Positions 26,154 through 35,558 of a stretch of DNA of 64,000 nt are shown here, piece after piece. The notes beneath the pieces were generated by a model, which did not search any database, had not been told where the DNA came from, and saw only the letters and a list, made by a program, of their open reading frames with translations. Origin of the DNA: Victivallales bacterium (GTDB taxonomy: Bacteria; Verrucomicrobiota; Lentisphaeria; Victivallales; UBA1829); contig JAEEQN010000001.1 in NCBI GenBank assembly GCA_016285345.1, positions 1 through 64,000 on the forward strand, read 5' to 3'. The translations under genes were made by a program, and so were the position numbers. Each line of letters opens with the position of its first letter. The stretch's first letter is position 1.

Positions 26154-26280
26154 GGCGCAGGACTCCGGGATGTGCTGAAAAAGGTCGGTGAAAACAGGTA
26201 AATAAATAATAAACATAGTTCTTTCCTGGAAAAAATCAAATCAAAATACAGGAAAAAATGCTTCCGATTCCGAAAAAAAC

Positions 26281-26309
26281 TTGAAAAAACACCGAATTGG
26301 GTGTACATT
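26281..26309 (+). promoter_or_regulatory. Promoter of the giant greA gene
   Basis: TTGAAA (26281-26286), 17 bp, TACATT (26304-26309) followed by AAT, about 60 bp before the start codon. Confidence 0.7.
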
Positions 26310-26370
26310 AATTAGTTATATAAATCGCAAATGCTATTTGACTAAACGATGTCGAAGGAGACGACTCACT

Positions 26371-28551
26371 ATGAGCATCAATGACTTTTCTCTGCCGGAC
26401 CTGATCCTGTACGCCCAACTGGAAAAGCACGACGACGCTGTCAACGTCCTGCTTGACCGCGTCAACCGTCTGGGAACCGCGGACGGCATTCAGGAACTTC
26501 GCGCCGCCGCGCCTCAGTTCGAAGCTTTGTTCGAGGCGTGGGACGACCAGATTTCCGCCTCCGTCGACAAGGCCAGATTCTGTGTCCGCATCGCCGAGCT
26601 CTCTATCCTCGATTCTGCGAATTTCCGCTCTTCGTTGAACTACGCGGTCCGCAAGCTGCTTCCCCCCTATCTGGTGAGTGGCGCGGTCGTGAAAGCCCTC
26701 GGCGCGAAAGATGCGAACGTCGGCGTCCGTGAAGTCGCTCTCCGCCTCAAAAAACTCCAGCGTCTGCGTTCCACCGCGATCATGTACCAGGCGGAAACCG
26801 GACTGTGCGGCCGTATCACCGGCATCGACCGCGTGACCGGCACCATCGCCGTCACCCCGATCGACGGTTCCAGCAGCTCCTCCATTCCGATCGCCTCGGC
26901 CGTCGTTTCCGCCTATTTCTTCGAGACGACACCTGATCTCGTGGATCTGATCTCCCCGCTTCGCTCCGCGATCCGCCCCTCGTCCGAATACCGCCGCATC
27001 CTGAACCGTCTGGCGCTGGTCGAGGTCCCGGAACAGAAGCTCCAGGAATTCGTGCAGCGTCTCCTGGTTCCGCAGGTTTTTGCCGCCTCGGATTTCGCGG
27101 CCTGGTGGGATGCTGCGCCCGCGGCCGCCACGGCAGGCGGAAAGCGTCATTTCAGCGATTCACGCAGCGTCTTGGAGCTTTATACGCTCCTGAAAGGCGT
27201 CGTGGATGCAGGCAACACCGTGACGGTTGATGAGGCCGCCGCCGAAAAGCTCGGAAAACTGTTCGTCCGCGTGAGCTCCAGACTCCTCCCGAAGGACGTC
27301 CAGATGCTCGCCGAATCCATTTCCTGGCTTTCCCTCGACGCTTCGCCCGAAATTCTCGCTTCGATGTTCACTCCGCTTCGCGGCCAGGTCCCGTTCTGGC
27401 CCGCTTCGATCCCGGCCGACGTCAAGCTCGCGAACCTCGCGATCTGGGCGAAAGTTTCCGTAAAGGACCTTGACGGCCTTCTGGCCGCCACGCGCGCCAT
27501 TTACACGCAGGACGAATTCGTTTCCCTCGGCCTGATGCTCCCGCTCCGCTGCATGACCGTCTTCTTCGAGCCGCTGAAGAAAGCCGCGAATGAGACAAAG
27601 GAGGAAGCCGCCGCGCGTGAAGCCGCGGACGCCGCCCTCGTCCAGAGCATCATCACCAAGATCGCCGCGATGGACACCCTGTCCGCCGACGTTTGTCTTT
27701 GGATATGGAAGAACAAGGCCCGCATCAAATCCAAGATCATCACCTCGCTGGTCGACATGGAGACCGTCGTCGCCGCCCTGAACCGTTCGGATCTCCCGAA
27801 GGAATGGGGCGCGGCCCAGCGCGAACTCAAACGCATCCTGCTCGGTGAAAAGGCCGACTTCCGCAAATATCTCATCGAGAACGCCGACGGCGACATCCCG
27901 TCCATCGTAGGCAGCCTCCAGAAATTCCGCACGCAGGCCAGCGAGCTCCAGAGCGTTATGGTCAAAATGGGCCGCATCTCCCCCGAATTCATGGAATACA
28001 TCGAAAGCGGCGAGGGCAGCAAGCTCCTCGGCATCGGCGCGGCCAGCTCCACCGAACAGCCTCCGGTTGCGTCCGTCGCATCGCAGAAGCGCATGCAGGC
28101 GGAACTCAAGCATCTTGTCGAGGTTCTGATCCCGCAGAACGCCGAGGCCGTCGCGTATGCCAGAAGCTTCGGCGATCTTCGCGAAAATGCCGAATACGAC
28201 GCCGCCAAGGAACAGCGCCGTTTCCTTCAGAGACGCCGTTCCGAGCTCGAAAAATCGCTCGGCTTCATGGACGTCACGAACTTCGCCGACGTCGAGGTCA
28301 CCGACACCGTCGTGCCGGGCTGCCGCGTCTTCCTGAAGGACGCCAACGGCAAGGAAGTCTCCTACTACATCCTCGGCGCATGGGACGGCGACGTCGACCG
28401 CGGCCGCATCGCCTACAAGGCTCCGCTCGGACAGGCGCTCGTCGAACACAAGATCGGTGAAAAGGTCAAGCTGCCCGAGCTTGGCGAATGTCTGATCGAG
28501 AAGCTCGAACCCCTGCCGGCCGACATGATCAAAGAACTCTCCGGCGAGTAA
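26371..28551 (+). CDS. greA: Transcription elongation factor GreA, long form with a large N-terminal region
   Basis: 726 residues from the ATG at 26371 (AAGGAG about 11 nt upstream). Only the last 160 residues or so are canonical GreA: the coiled coil with the acidic tip GDLRENAEYDAAKEQRRF, and the C-terminal FKBP-like domain (VTDTVVPGCRVFL, YYILGAWDGDVDRGRIAYKAPLGQALVEHKIGE). The N-terminal 560 residues are mostly helical and have no motif I recognise. Chlamydiae and some spirochaetes carry similarly long GreA proteins, so this supports a PVC affiliation. GreA rescues backtracked RNA polymerase; what the N-terminus adds is unknown. Confidence 0.88.
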   Translation: MSINDFSLPDLILYAQLEKHDDAVNVLLDRVNRLGTADGIQELRAAAPQFEALFEAWDDQISASVDKARFCVRIAELSILDSANFRSSLNYAVRKLLPPYLVSGAVVKALGAKDANVGVREVALRLKKLQRLRSTAIMYQAETGLCGRITGIDRVTGTIAVTPIDGSSSSSIPIASAVVSAYFFETTPDLVDLISPLRSAIRPSSEYRRILNRLALVEVPEQKLQEFVQRLLVPQVFAASDFAAWWDAAPAAATAGGKRHFSDSRSVLELYTLLKGVVDAGNTVTVDEAAAEKLGKLFVRVSSRLLPKDVQMLAESISWLSLDASPEILASMFTPLRGQVPFWPASIPADVKLANLAIWAKVSVKDLDGLLAATRAIYTQDEFVSLGLMLPLRCMTVFFEPLKKAANETKEEAAAREAADAALVQSIITKIAAMDTLSADVCLWIWKNKARIKSKIITSLVDMETVVAALNRSDLPKEWGAAQRELKRILLGEKADFRKYLIENADGDIPSIVGSLQKFRTQASELQSVMVKMGRISPEFMEYIESGEGSKLLGIGAASSTEQPPVASVASQKRMQAELKHLVEVLIPQNAEAVAYARSFGDLRENAEYDAAKEQRRFLQRRRSELEKSLGFMDVTNFADVEVTDTVVPGCRVFLKDANGKEVSYYILGAWDGDVDRGRIAYKAPLGQALVEHKIGEKVKLPELGECLIEKLEPLPADMIKELSGE

Positions 28552-28576
28552 TTCCTTCTCCACCCGCGTACCGGCC

Positions 28577-29482
28577 ATGTCGGACGTTTCCTTCTTCAAA
28601 TCCCGGATCTACGTCCGGAGACAGAAAACGAAGCTGACCCCTGAGCAGCGCGCGGGCGCTTTGCTCTGGCAGCCAGCCCCGTCGCTAGTCAGGGATACGC
28701 GCGTGCTTCCGTCCGGACTGCATGTTCGTTTCCTGCGTGTTTCCAAGCAGAAACTGGCCGGACGAACCATGCTGTTTTTTTCCGATCCCCACATCCGTAC
28801 CGCGGGCGTACGCGGTTTTTTTCCGGGGGTGCGGCAGAGAGGCGGAACAGAATGGCTGACGAAATCTTTTCGGGAGCTTTTCGAGGCGATCCCGATGCCG
28901 GACTGCATTCTCTTCGGCGGCGACCTCGCCGGAGAAGCCGCCTGGATCGACAAGTCGCTTGATTTCCTGCGTACCATCCCGTCCGGGCCGCAAAAGTTCG
29001 CGGTCTGCGGCAACTGGGAACTCCGTCGCCGCTGGCTCCCCGCGAAACGCTGGCGCGACCTTTTCGCCTCGGCCGGATTTCGCCTTCTCCTGAACGAGAC
29101 AGTTGAATCTCATGGGATCCTGTTCCACGGGCTGGACGACGCAAAGGAGGGCGAGGGGCTTTCCTGCGAGGCGGCGATCCCGCGTTCCGAAAATGTCTGC
29201 ATTCTCTCGCACAATCCCGACACGGCAGCGGCCATGCTCCTTACGGACAAGCTGAAAGGCGCGCCGCTGATCCTCTGCGGCCACACGCACGGCGGCCAGT
29301 TCCGGATCCCCGGATTCGGCGCGGTCGTCACGTCTTCGCGGTACCGCAAACGTCTGGAATACGGCGCGTACCGGCACAGTTCGACCGGCGCGACGATGTA
29401 CGTGTCCGCCGGGATCGGCGCAACCTGGTTCAATGCCCGTATCTGCTGTCCGCCCGAGGTCCTCTTCGTCAACTTTTGCTGA
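28577..29482 (+). CDS. Metallophosphoesterase (calcineurin-like, YkuE/YaeI type)
   Basis: 301 residues. The dinuclear metal motifs are in order: SDPHIR (D-x-H, about 69-74), GGDLAG (GD-x-x, about 113-118), CGNWE (about 143-147, where GNHE is usual, with Trp for His), SHNPD, and CGHTHGGQ (about 236-243). The Trp in place of the GNHE His is notable, because that His normally contacts the phosphate. YkuE/YaeI enzymes have been linked to lipid phosphates such as UDP-diacylglucosamine-type substrates; no specific substrate can be given. It follows greA by 25 bp. Confidence 0.87.
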   Translation: MSDVSFFKSRIYVRRQKTKLTPEQRAGALLWQPAPSLVRDTRVLPSGLHVRFLRVSKQKLAGRTMLFFSDPHIRTAGVRGFFPGVRQRGGTEWLTKSFRELFEAIPMPDCILFGGDLAGEAAWIDKSLDFLRTIPSGPQKFAVCGNWELRRRWLPAKRWRDLFASAGFRLLLNETVESHGILFHGLDDAKEGEGLSCEAAIPRSENVCILSHNPDTAAAMLLTDKLKGAPLILCGHTHGGQFRIPGFGAVVTSSRYRKRLEYGAYRHSSTGATMYVSAGIGATWFNARICCPPEVLFVNFC

Positions 29483-29498
29483 ACTTTCGGATTCCGGC

Positions 29499-29527
29499 TT
29501 GAAAGCCGGGTTAAATCATGCTATACT
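29499..29527 (+). promoter_or_regulatory. Promoter of glnS
   Basis: TTGAAA (29499-29504), 17 bp, TATACT (29522-29527) followed by AAT. The -35 box lies inside a short CCGGCT/AGCCGG hairpin (29494-29509), which may be an operator or the end of the preceding transcript. Confidence 0.7.
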
Positions 29528-29574
29528 AATAGATTATTCTGTTTTTGACTGAATCACATACGGAGCGACAAATC

Positions 29575-31263
29575 ATGAGCGAAACCGAGATCAATCTCCC
29601 CGACAACTTCATCCACGAGATCATCCGCAAGGACCTCGAAGCCGGCAAGAACGGCGGCGCGGTCAAGACGCGTTTCCCGCCGGAGCCGAACGGCTATCTC
29701 CACATCGGCCATGCGAAGAGCATCTGCCTGAACTTCGGCACCGCGCAGAAGTTCGGCGGCAAGTTCAATCTCCGCCTCGACGACACGAACCCAGTGAAGG
29801 AGGACACCGAGTACGTCGAATCCATCCTTGAAGACGTGAAATGGCTCGGCGCAGACTGGGAGGACCGTTTTTTCCACGCGTCAGATTATTTCGATCAGAT
29901 GTACGAATACGCGGTTCAGCTCATCAAGATGGGCAAGGCATATGTCTGTGAGCTTTCCGAGGAGGAATTCAAGGAATACCGCGGCACCCTGACCGAGCCC
30001 GGCAAGGAGCCGCCCGGACGCAAACGCACGATCGAGGAGAACCTGGACCTCTTCGAACGCATGCGCGCCGGCGAGTTCCCGGACGGCAGCAAGGTGCTCC
30101 GCGCGCGCATCGACATGGCGTCGCCGAACATCCACATGCGCGATCCGGCGATCTACCGCATCCGTCACGCCGACCACCACAACACCGGCTCGAAGTGGTG
30201 CATCTACCCGCTCTACGACTTCGCGCACTGCCTGGAGGACGCCATCGAGGGCATCACGCACTCCATCTGCACGCTCGAGTTCGAGATACACCGTCCGCTG
30301 TACGACTGGATCCTGAACACGCTCGACACCCCGTGCAAACCTCAGCAGATCGAGTTCGCGCGCCTCAACCTGACCTACACCGTCATGAGCAAGCGCAAGC
30401 TCCTCGAGCTCGTGAAGACCAACCTCGTGAACGGCTGGGACGATCCCCGCATGCCCACCATCTGCGGCATGCGCCGCCGCGGCATCCCCGCCTCCGCCAT
30501 CCGCGATTTCTGCGAGACCATCGGCGTGACCAAGTTCAACAGCCTCACCGAGATCGAACTCCTCGACCACTGCGTCCGCGACGACCTGAACAAGTCCGCC
30601 CGCCGCGCGATGGCCGTCATGAACCCGCTGAAGCTCGTGATCGACAACTACCCCGAAGGCCAGGTCGAGGAGGTCGAGACCGTGAACAACCCGGAAGACC
30701 CCGCCGCCGGCACCCGCAAGGTCCCGTTCTCCAGGACGCTCTACATCGAGCGCGACGACTTCATGGAGAACCCCGTGAAGCAGTTCCACCGCCTCGCGGT
30801 CGGCAAGGAAGTCCGCCTCCGCAGCGCCTATTTCGTGACCTGCACCTCGTTCGTGAAGGACGAAAACGGCGAGATCGTGGAGCTGCACGCCACTTACGAC
30901 CCCGCCACGAAAGGCGGCAACGCCCCCGACGGACGCAAGGTCAAGGGCACGATCCACTGGGTTTCCGCCGACCGGTCCCTGGAGGCCGAGGTCCGGCTGT
31001 ACGACAAACTCTTCACAATTCCCGACCTTTCCGCCATCCCGGAGGACGCCGACTGGAAGAGCTACCTGAATCCGGAATCCCTGAAAGTTGCGAAATGCCG
31101 CATCGAACCCGGCCTGGCCGAGCTTCCGCCCGGCACGCATGTCCAGTTCGAGCGCATCGGCTATTTCTTCTCCGATCCGAAGGACCATTCCAAGGAGCAT
31201 CCGGTGTTCAACCGCACGGTCGCCCTGAAGGATTCCTGGTCCAAGATCGTTAAAAAGGCTTAA
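29575..31263 (+). CDS. glnS: Glutaminyl-tRNA synthetase GlnS
   Basis: This class Ib aminoacyl-tRNA synthetase charges tRNA-Gln directly. The ATG at 29575 ([11 protein letters not shown]) has GGAG about 12 nt upstream; an earlier Met at 29545 does not. The 562 residues contain [16 protein letters not shown] (HIGH motif), LRLDDTNP, the VMSKRKL motif (KMSKS equivalent) and the two C-terminal beta-barrels for anticodon binding. The sequence is of the GlnRS rather than GluRS type. Its presence means the cell need not rely on GatCAB for Gln-tRNA. Confidence 0.97.
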   Translation: MSETEINLPDNFIHEIIRKDLEAGKNGGAVKTRFPPEPNGYLHIGHAKSICLNFGTAQKFGGKFNLRLDDTNPVKEDTEYVESILEDVKWLGADWEDRFFHASDYFDQMYEYAVQLIKMGKAYVCELSEEEFKEYRGTLTEPGKEPPGRKRTIEENLDLFERMRAGEFPDGSKVLRARIDMASPNIHMRDPAIYRIRHADHHNTGSKWCIYPLYDFAHCLEDAIEGITHSICTLEFEIHRPLYDWILNTLDTPCKPQQIEFARLNLTYTVMSKRKLLELVKTNLVNGWDDPRMPTICGMRRRGIPASAIRDFCETIGVTKFNSLTEIELLDHCVRDDLNKSARRAMAVMNPLKLVIDNYPEGQVEEVETVNNPEDPAAGTRKVPFSRTLYIERDDFMENPVKQFHRLAVGKEVRLRSAYFVTCTSFVKDENGEIVELHATYDPATKGGNAPDGRKVKGTIHWVSADRSLEAEVRLYDKLFTIPDLSAIPEDADWKSYLNPESLKVAKCRIEPGLAELPPGTHVQFERIGYFFSDPKDHSKEHPVFNRTVALKDSWSKIVKKA

Positions 31264-31338
31264 ATCACGCGATCCGTGAAACGATTGGCATGGCGGTTCC
31301 GTGCTTTCGATGCCGGGGCCGCCTGTCTGTTTTTGACT

Positions 31339-31400
31339 GTTTCGTTCCTTCATACGAAACGATTTTTCGCAAATCCCGTGCGATTTCCGCGGAAACGATT
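31339..31400. promoter_or_regulatory. Candidate operator upstream of hcp
   Basis: An inverted repeat GTTTCG (31339-31344) / CGAAAC (31355-31360) overlaps the second of three GAAACGATT copies (31278, 31356, 31392). The third touches the -35 box. This looks like a regulator-binding region, but no known box (such as HcpR or NorR sites) is matched. Confidence 0.35.
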
Positions 31401-31428
31401 TGACAAAACGTATTCCAGCGTGTAAAAT
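31400..31428 (+). promoter_or_regulatory. Promoter of hcp
   Basis: TTGACA (31400-31405), 17 bp, TAAAAT (31423-31428) preceded by TG, about 60 bp before the hcp ATG. Confidence 0.7.
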
Positions 31429-31488
31429 ACATCCGGGATTTCCTGTTTTCTGAAACGCAACATCAATTTTATAAAGGAGAAAATCCAG

Positions 31489-33057
31489 ATGGAAGGATCC
31501 ATGTTCTGCAATCAGTGTCAGGAGGCTTTCGGCAACAAAGGCTGCACGACAAGCGGCCGCTGCGGCGAGACCTCCGAGACGGCCAATCTTCAGGACCGCC
31601 TCATCGCCGAGCTCAAGGCCGTCGCCCTGACCCTTGAAGGCCGCACCAATGTCACGCGCGAGTTCAGCCGGTTCATCGTCCGCGCCATGTCCGCCACGCT
31701 CACCGATACCAATTTCAACCCCGACCGCATCTATTCCCTCATCGACGAGGCGAAACGCGCTCTCCGCACGCTCGATTCCGACATCCAGGTGGATCCTTCC
31801 GCCCTCGTTGAAGACCCTGAAGAGCGCGCCTACTGCGACCTGCTCATGAGCGGCCTGAAAGGTGTCTGCGCCTTCGCGTTCCACGCGCTCGCCCTCGGCT
31901 ATGAGGACAACGCCATCTACAACTTCATCATCAAGGTGCTGTCCGCCACGGCCAAGCCCGACACCACGCACGAACGCCTCGCACTGCTGATCGTCGAATG
32001 CGGACGCATCGCCGGTATCGCCATGGCGCTGCTGGACGAAGCCAACACGGAGACCTACGGTTCCCCGGCCATTTGCCACGTCTCCTGGAAAGCCGGCCAG
32101 AATCCCGGCATCCTGATGTCCGGCCAGGACCTGAAGGACCTCGAAGAACTCCTGATCCAGACCGAACACGCCGACATCGACGTCTACACGCACGGCGACA
32201 TGCTCCCCGCCAACACCTATCCCGGGTTCCGCAGGTTCCCGCACCTGAAGGGCAACTACGGCGGATCCTGGTGGACCCAGACGCAGGATTTCGCCTCGTT
32301 CAACGGCCCGATCATCGTAAACTCGAACTGTATCACGCCGGTACAGGATGCCTACCGCGGACGCATCTTCACGACCGGCATGGCCGGCTGCAAGGGGACG
32401 CCGCACATCACGCACCGCCACATAGGCATGCAGAAGGACTTCTCCGAGGTCATCCGCCTCGCCAAGAGTCTCCCCGCCCCCACGCCGCTCGACACCGATT
32501 CCGTCGTGCTCACTGGCGGCTTCGGCCACCATCAGGTCTGCTCCGTGATCTCCCAGATCGCGCACTATATCGAAAACGGCACCATCCGCCGTTTCATCGT
32601 GATCGCGGGCGAGGACGGACGCGACGAACGCCGCGAGTACTACACCGAGCTCGCCAGGGCGCTCCCGCCCGACACCGTCATCCTGACCGCCGGCGGCGTC
32701 AAGTACCGTTTCCTGAACCTCGACCTCGGCAAGATCACCGGCATCCCGCGCATTATGGACATCGGCCAGATCAATGACGCCTACTCCATCGTCCGCATCG
32801 CGCTCGAACTTCAGAACGCCCTCGGCATCCGCACGCTCGACAAGCTCCCCGTCTCCTTCGTCCTCTCCTGGTACGAACAGAAGACGATCGCGGTCTTCCT
32901 GGCGCTGCTCACGCTCGGCTTCAAGAACATCCGTCTCGGCCCGACATTCCCCGCGTTCTTCTCGCCCGGCATTCTCGACGTCCTGACGAACGACTACGGC
33001 GTGAAGCCGATCACGACCGCCGAAGCCGATGCCGCCGACATGATGGCGGGCAACTGA
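31489..33057 (+). CDS. hcp: Hydroxylamine reductase / hybrid-cluster protein (class I)
   Basis: Hcp carries a 4Fe-4S cluster and a hybrid 4Fe-2S-2O cluster and reduces hydroxylamine; in several bacteria it also reduces NO to N2O. The 522 residues start at the ATG at 31489, preceded by AAAGGAGA. The N-terminal cysteines Cys7, Cys10, Cys19 and Cys25 show the spacing of the class I proteins of anaerobes. Downstream cysteine and acidic segments for the hybrid cluster (for example HGDMLPANTYP, NSNCITP, GMAGCKGTPH) are in place. No hcr partner gene follows. It suggests nitrosative stress defence in an anaerobe. Confidence 0.95.
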   Translation: MEGSMFCNQCQEAFGNKGCTTSGRCGETSETANLQDRLIAELKAVALTLEGRTNVTREFSRFIVRAMSATLTDTNFNPDRIYSLIDEAKRALRTLDSDIQVDPSALVEDPEERAYCDLLMSGLKGVCAFAFHALALGYEDNAIYNFIIKVLSATAKPDTTHERLALLIVECGRIAGIAMALLDEANTETYGSPAICHVSWKAGQNPGILMSGQDLKDLEELLIQTEHADIDVYTHGDMLPANTYPGFRRFPHLKGNYGGSWWTQTQDFASFNGPIIVNSNCITPVQDAYRGRIFTTGMAGCKGTPHITHRHIGMQKDFSEVIRLAKSLPAPTPLDTDSVVLTGGFGHHQVCSVISQIAHYIENGTIRRFIVIAGEDGRDERREYYTELARALPPDTVILTAGGVKYRFLNLDLGKITGIPRIMDIGQINDAYSIVRIALELQNALGIRTLDKLPVSFVLSWYEQKTIAVFLALLTLGFKNIRLGPTFPAFFSPGILDVLTNDYGVKPITTAEADAADMMAGN

Positions 33058-33081
33058 GCCAGATCCTTTCCTTTGCAGTTC

Positions 33082-33615
33082 ATGACGTTTTTCCGGTTCA
33101 TATTCAGTCTTTCCCTGGCGGTTCTCGCCGCCTGCCTCACGTCCGCATGCCGTTCCCCGCAGCAGATACTGCTGACGAACTCGGATTCCGGCAGGACACT
33201 CGATCTTTGCGTCGGCGACACGATCCTGGTGGCGCTGAGCGCCGACGGCACACCCGGGTACGACTGGTTTTCCCGGCACGGCGCGGGCAGCGTGCGCATC
33301 CTTGCAGAGAAAGGCGAACGCTACGAGTCCGATCCCGATCCGGACGGCACGCGGCGGTTCCGGCCCGTCGAGGGGCGCGAAGGCACGCATTATTTCGCCT
33401 ACCGGGTCATCGGTCCGGGCGTCTGCGGCATCGCGATGGAATACAAGAACAGCTGGGAAAAGAAGGCCCCGGAAAAGGTTTTCGAGATCATGATCCGCGC
33501 GACCGGAACGCCGGAGGAGGCCGCCTCCGATCCGGCCGAAATGCCCCCGGAGGAGGAGCCCGTCTACATGACGGATTCCAAGGGCAACGTGACCGTCCGG
33601 CCCGACAAACTGTAA
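33082..33615 (+). CDS. Lipoprotein with a chagasin-like (inhibitor I42) domain
   Basis: 177 residues from the ATG at 33082; a TTG nine bases upstream is also possible. A signal peptide ends in a lipobox LTSAC (Cys23), so it is a predicted lipoprotein. The body has the chagasin features: GTPGYDW (loop near 60), RFRPVEGREGTHYFAYRVIGPG and YKNSWEK. Chagasins inhibit papain-like cysteine proteases from host or prey. A Pro/Glu-rich tail follows. It lies behind hcp with no clear promoter of its own. The family call is from motif memory. Confidence 0.68.
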   Translation: MTFFRFIFSLSLAVLAACLTSACRSPQQILLTNSDSGRTLDLCVGDTILVALSADGTPGYDWFSRHGAGSVRILAEKGERYESDPDPDGTRRFRPVEGREGTHYFAYRVIGPGVCGIAMEYKNSWEKKAPEKVFEIMIRATGTPEEAASDPAEMPPEEEPVYMTDSKGNVTVRPDKL

Positions 33616-33631
33616 GCCGTGCGAGGATTTC

Positions 33632-34444
33632 GTGGAAAAGCTCTACTTCAACGATACGTTTCAGAAAGCCTGGGGCAGGGACCCGTTCGCCAGTGCGTTC
33701 GCCGTGACCGGGGAAGTCTTCCGCGACGTCAAGAACCGCAAGACCATGCGGTTCCGCATGGACGGCAAGTCCTACTTCATCAAGCTGCACGGGCCGGTCG
33801 GCTGGCGCGAGATATGGAAAAACCTGCTCCAGTTCAAGCTCCCCGTGACCGGATCCGCCAACGAATACCTCGCGATCTCCCTGCTGAACAAGCTCGGCGT
33901 GCCGACCATGACCGCCTGCGCGTTCGGCATTCGGGGCGTCAATCCCGCCGCCATGGAATCGTTTCTGGTGACCGAAGACCTCGTCGGCATGGTCTCGCTG
34001 GAGGATTTCTGCCGCGACTGGAAGACGAACCCGCCGCCGTCCGCGCTCAAGAACCGCATCATCCGCACTCTGGCCGTAACGATCGCCCGGATGCACGGCA
34101 GCGGCCTGAACCACCGCGACTGCTACATCTGCCATTTCCTGCTGGATCCCGCCTCGCTTCAGGAGAAACGCATCCGACTGCATGTGATCGACCTCCACCG
34201 GGCGCAACTGCGTTCGCGCATCCGCCGCCGTTACCGCGTCAAGGACCTGGCCGGGATTTTCTTCTCCGCCATGGACCTCGGACTTTCCCGTCGTGATGCT
34301 CTCCGGTTTATCGCCGCGTACACGCCCCGCGCGGGCGTTCTGGATGCGAAAATATGGCCGGACGTCCTCCGGACCGCGGCCCGGCTTTACCGCAAGGAAT
34401 TCGGCCGCGATCCCGATCTTCCCGCCGAGTGTTCCGACAACTGA
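33632..34444 (+). CDS. WaaP/RfaP-like lipopolysaccharide core heptose kinase
   Basis: 270 residues from a GTG at 33632. The kinase-like fold is visible: YFIKLHGP (about 47-54, ATP Lys), EYLAISLLNKLGVPTM, VTEDL, and the family-specific catalytic loop NHRDCYICHFLLD (about 157-169) followed by VIDLHRAQLR. WaaP phosphorylates heptose in the LPS core. This is the first gene of a four-gene surface-polysaccharide cassette (33632-37649). The product acts in the cytoplasm on lipid-linked core. Which sugar is phosphorylated is unknown. Confidence 0.88.
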   Translation: MEKLYFNDTFQKAWGRDPFASAFAVTGEVFRDVKNRKTMRFRMDGKSYFIKLHGPVGWREIWKNLLQFKLPVTGSANEYLAISLLNKLGVPTMTACAFGIRGVNPAAMESFLVTEDLVGMVSLEDFCRDWKTNPPPSALKNRIIRTLAVTIARMHGSGLNHRDCYICHFLLDPASLQEKRIRLHVIDLHRAQLRSRIRRRYRVKDLAGIFFSAMDLGLSRRDALRFIAAYTPRAGVLDAKIWPDVLRTAARLYRKEFGRDPDLPAECSDN

Positions 34445-34467
34445 TTTCAAAAAATATCCCTCCGACC

Positions 34468-35475
34468 ATGTCTTACTCCAAATCCGCTGATCCCCGTGTT
34501 GAACGCCATATCCAGGACGCCCTCGACGGCATCCGGGCTTCCCTTGCCGCCTCGCCGGAATCCTCCGCGATTCGCGCCGTCGCGCTCGGCGGCGGCTACG
34601 GACGCGGCGAGGGCGGCGCTACGCCCGACGGCATGCCGTACAATGACATGGATTTCTTCGTGATCCTGAACGGAAAGAACCCGTCTCCGGGACTTCAGAA
34701 GTTTCTGGGCTCCATCTCTTCGGAGTGGCACGGCAAGCTCGCCATCGATATTGATTTTTGCTGCGTCAAATCCTTGAAGTCGTTGTACAAAGACGCGCAT
34801 ACGCTGATGATTCAGGAGCTTTTCGCCGGGAAACAAATCATCTTCGGCGATGAACATGTCTTCGACAATGCGCCACGCTGCCCGTTTTCCGAACTTCATT
34901 GGACCGAGGCCGCCCGTCTCCTCCTCAACCGCGGCGCGGGGCTTCTCTTCGCCCGTCAGCGGGCGACTGATCCGAACGAGGCGGATTTCGTCCGACGCAA
35001 CCTCCACAAGGCAGCGTTGGGCTGCGGCGATGCCATTTTAATCGTTCATCACGACTACCGCACGACCGGGACGGAACGCCTCGAAGCGCTCCGCAAGTAT
35101 TACGAGGCGTCCTGGCTGATCCCGGCATACGAGGATGCGCTGTCGTTCAAATACGCGCCGGGCACGGGGAAGGAACCCGACTACGCGTATCATCTGGACT
35201 GCTGGGAACGCACGATAGCGCTCGTCGCCACGGAAATCACCCGTCATATCGCCTCCGCCGATGCGCATTTCTCCGCCTGCCGCATCGCGGACGCCGGGCC
35301 GCGTTCGCTGAAGTCCGTGATTCTCTCGATCCTCAGCGCCCCGGTCCTGCCGTCGCTGCTTTCCCCTCTTGCGGTCCATCCGCGCGTGAAGCTCCTGCGG
35401 CTCCTGACGGCCTGCCTGGAGGATCCCAAGCACGAGACCGACACGTTCATCCGCCTGTGGAAACGGTACAATTAA
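34468..35475 (+). CDS. Putative nucleotidyltransferase-fold protein of the surface-polysaccharide cassette
   Basis: 335 residues from the ATG at 34468. The N-terminal part has a nucleotidyltransferase-like signature: LGGGYGRGEGG (about 44-54) and NDMDFFVIL (about 63-71), matching the G-G/S and D-x-D metal motif of the Pol beta superfamily, followed by a further Asp-containing IDIDF strand. The C-terminal half is helical. I do not recognise a named family. It begins 23 bp after the WaaP-like gene, so it may add a nucleotide or phospho-group to an envelope precursor, which is inference. Confidence 0.65.
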   Translation: MSYSKSADPRVERHIQDALDGIRASLAASPESSAIRAVALGGGYGRGEGGATPDGMPYNDMDFFVILNGKNPSPGLQKFLGSISSEWHGKLAIDIDFCCVKSLKSLYKDAHTLMIQELFAGKQIIFGDEHVFDNAPRCPFSELHWTEAARLLLNRGAGLLFARQRATDPNEADFVRRNLHKAALGCGDAILIVHHDYRTTGTERLEALRKYYEASWLIPAYEDALSFKYAPGTGKEPDYAYHLDCWERTIALVATEITRHIASADAHFSACRIADAGPRSLKSVILSILSAPVLPSLLSPLAVHPRVKLLRLLTACLEDPKHETDTFIRLWKRYN

Positions 35476-35488
35476 TCAGGATTTCTAT

Positions 35489-35517
35489 TTGATTTTTTTG
35501 GACTTCCGTGCTAAATT
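35489..35517 (+). promoter_or_regulatory. Candidate internal promoter before the phosphatase-superfamily gene
   Basis: TTGATT (35489-35494), 17 bp, TAAATT (35512-35517). A TATAAT at 35517-35522 overlaps it but has no well-spaced -35 box. Confidence 0.5.
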
Positions 35518-35558
35518 ATAATCAACGTTCGATTCATTGATTTCAGGGGGGTTTTCCG

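Noticed and set aside
31284-31300. A sigma-54-like TTGGCATG-N4-TTCC upstream of hcp.
   Set aside because: The -12 GC pair is absent and the -24 box has a mismatch; a better TTGACA-17-TAAAAT promoter is closer to the gene.
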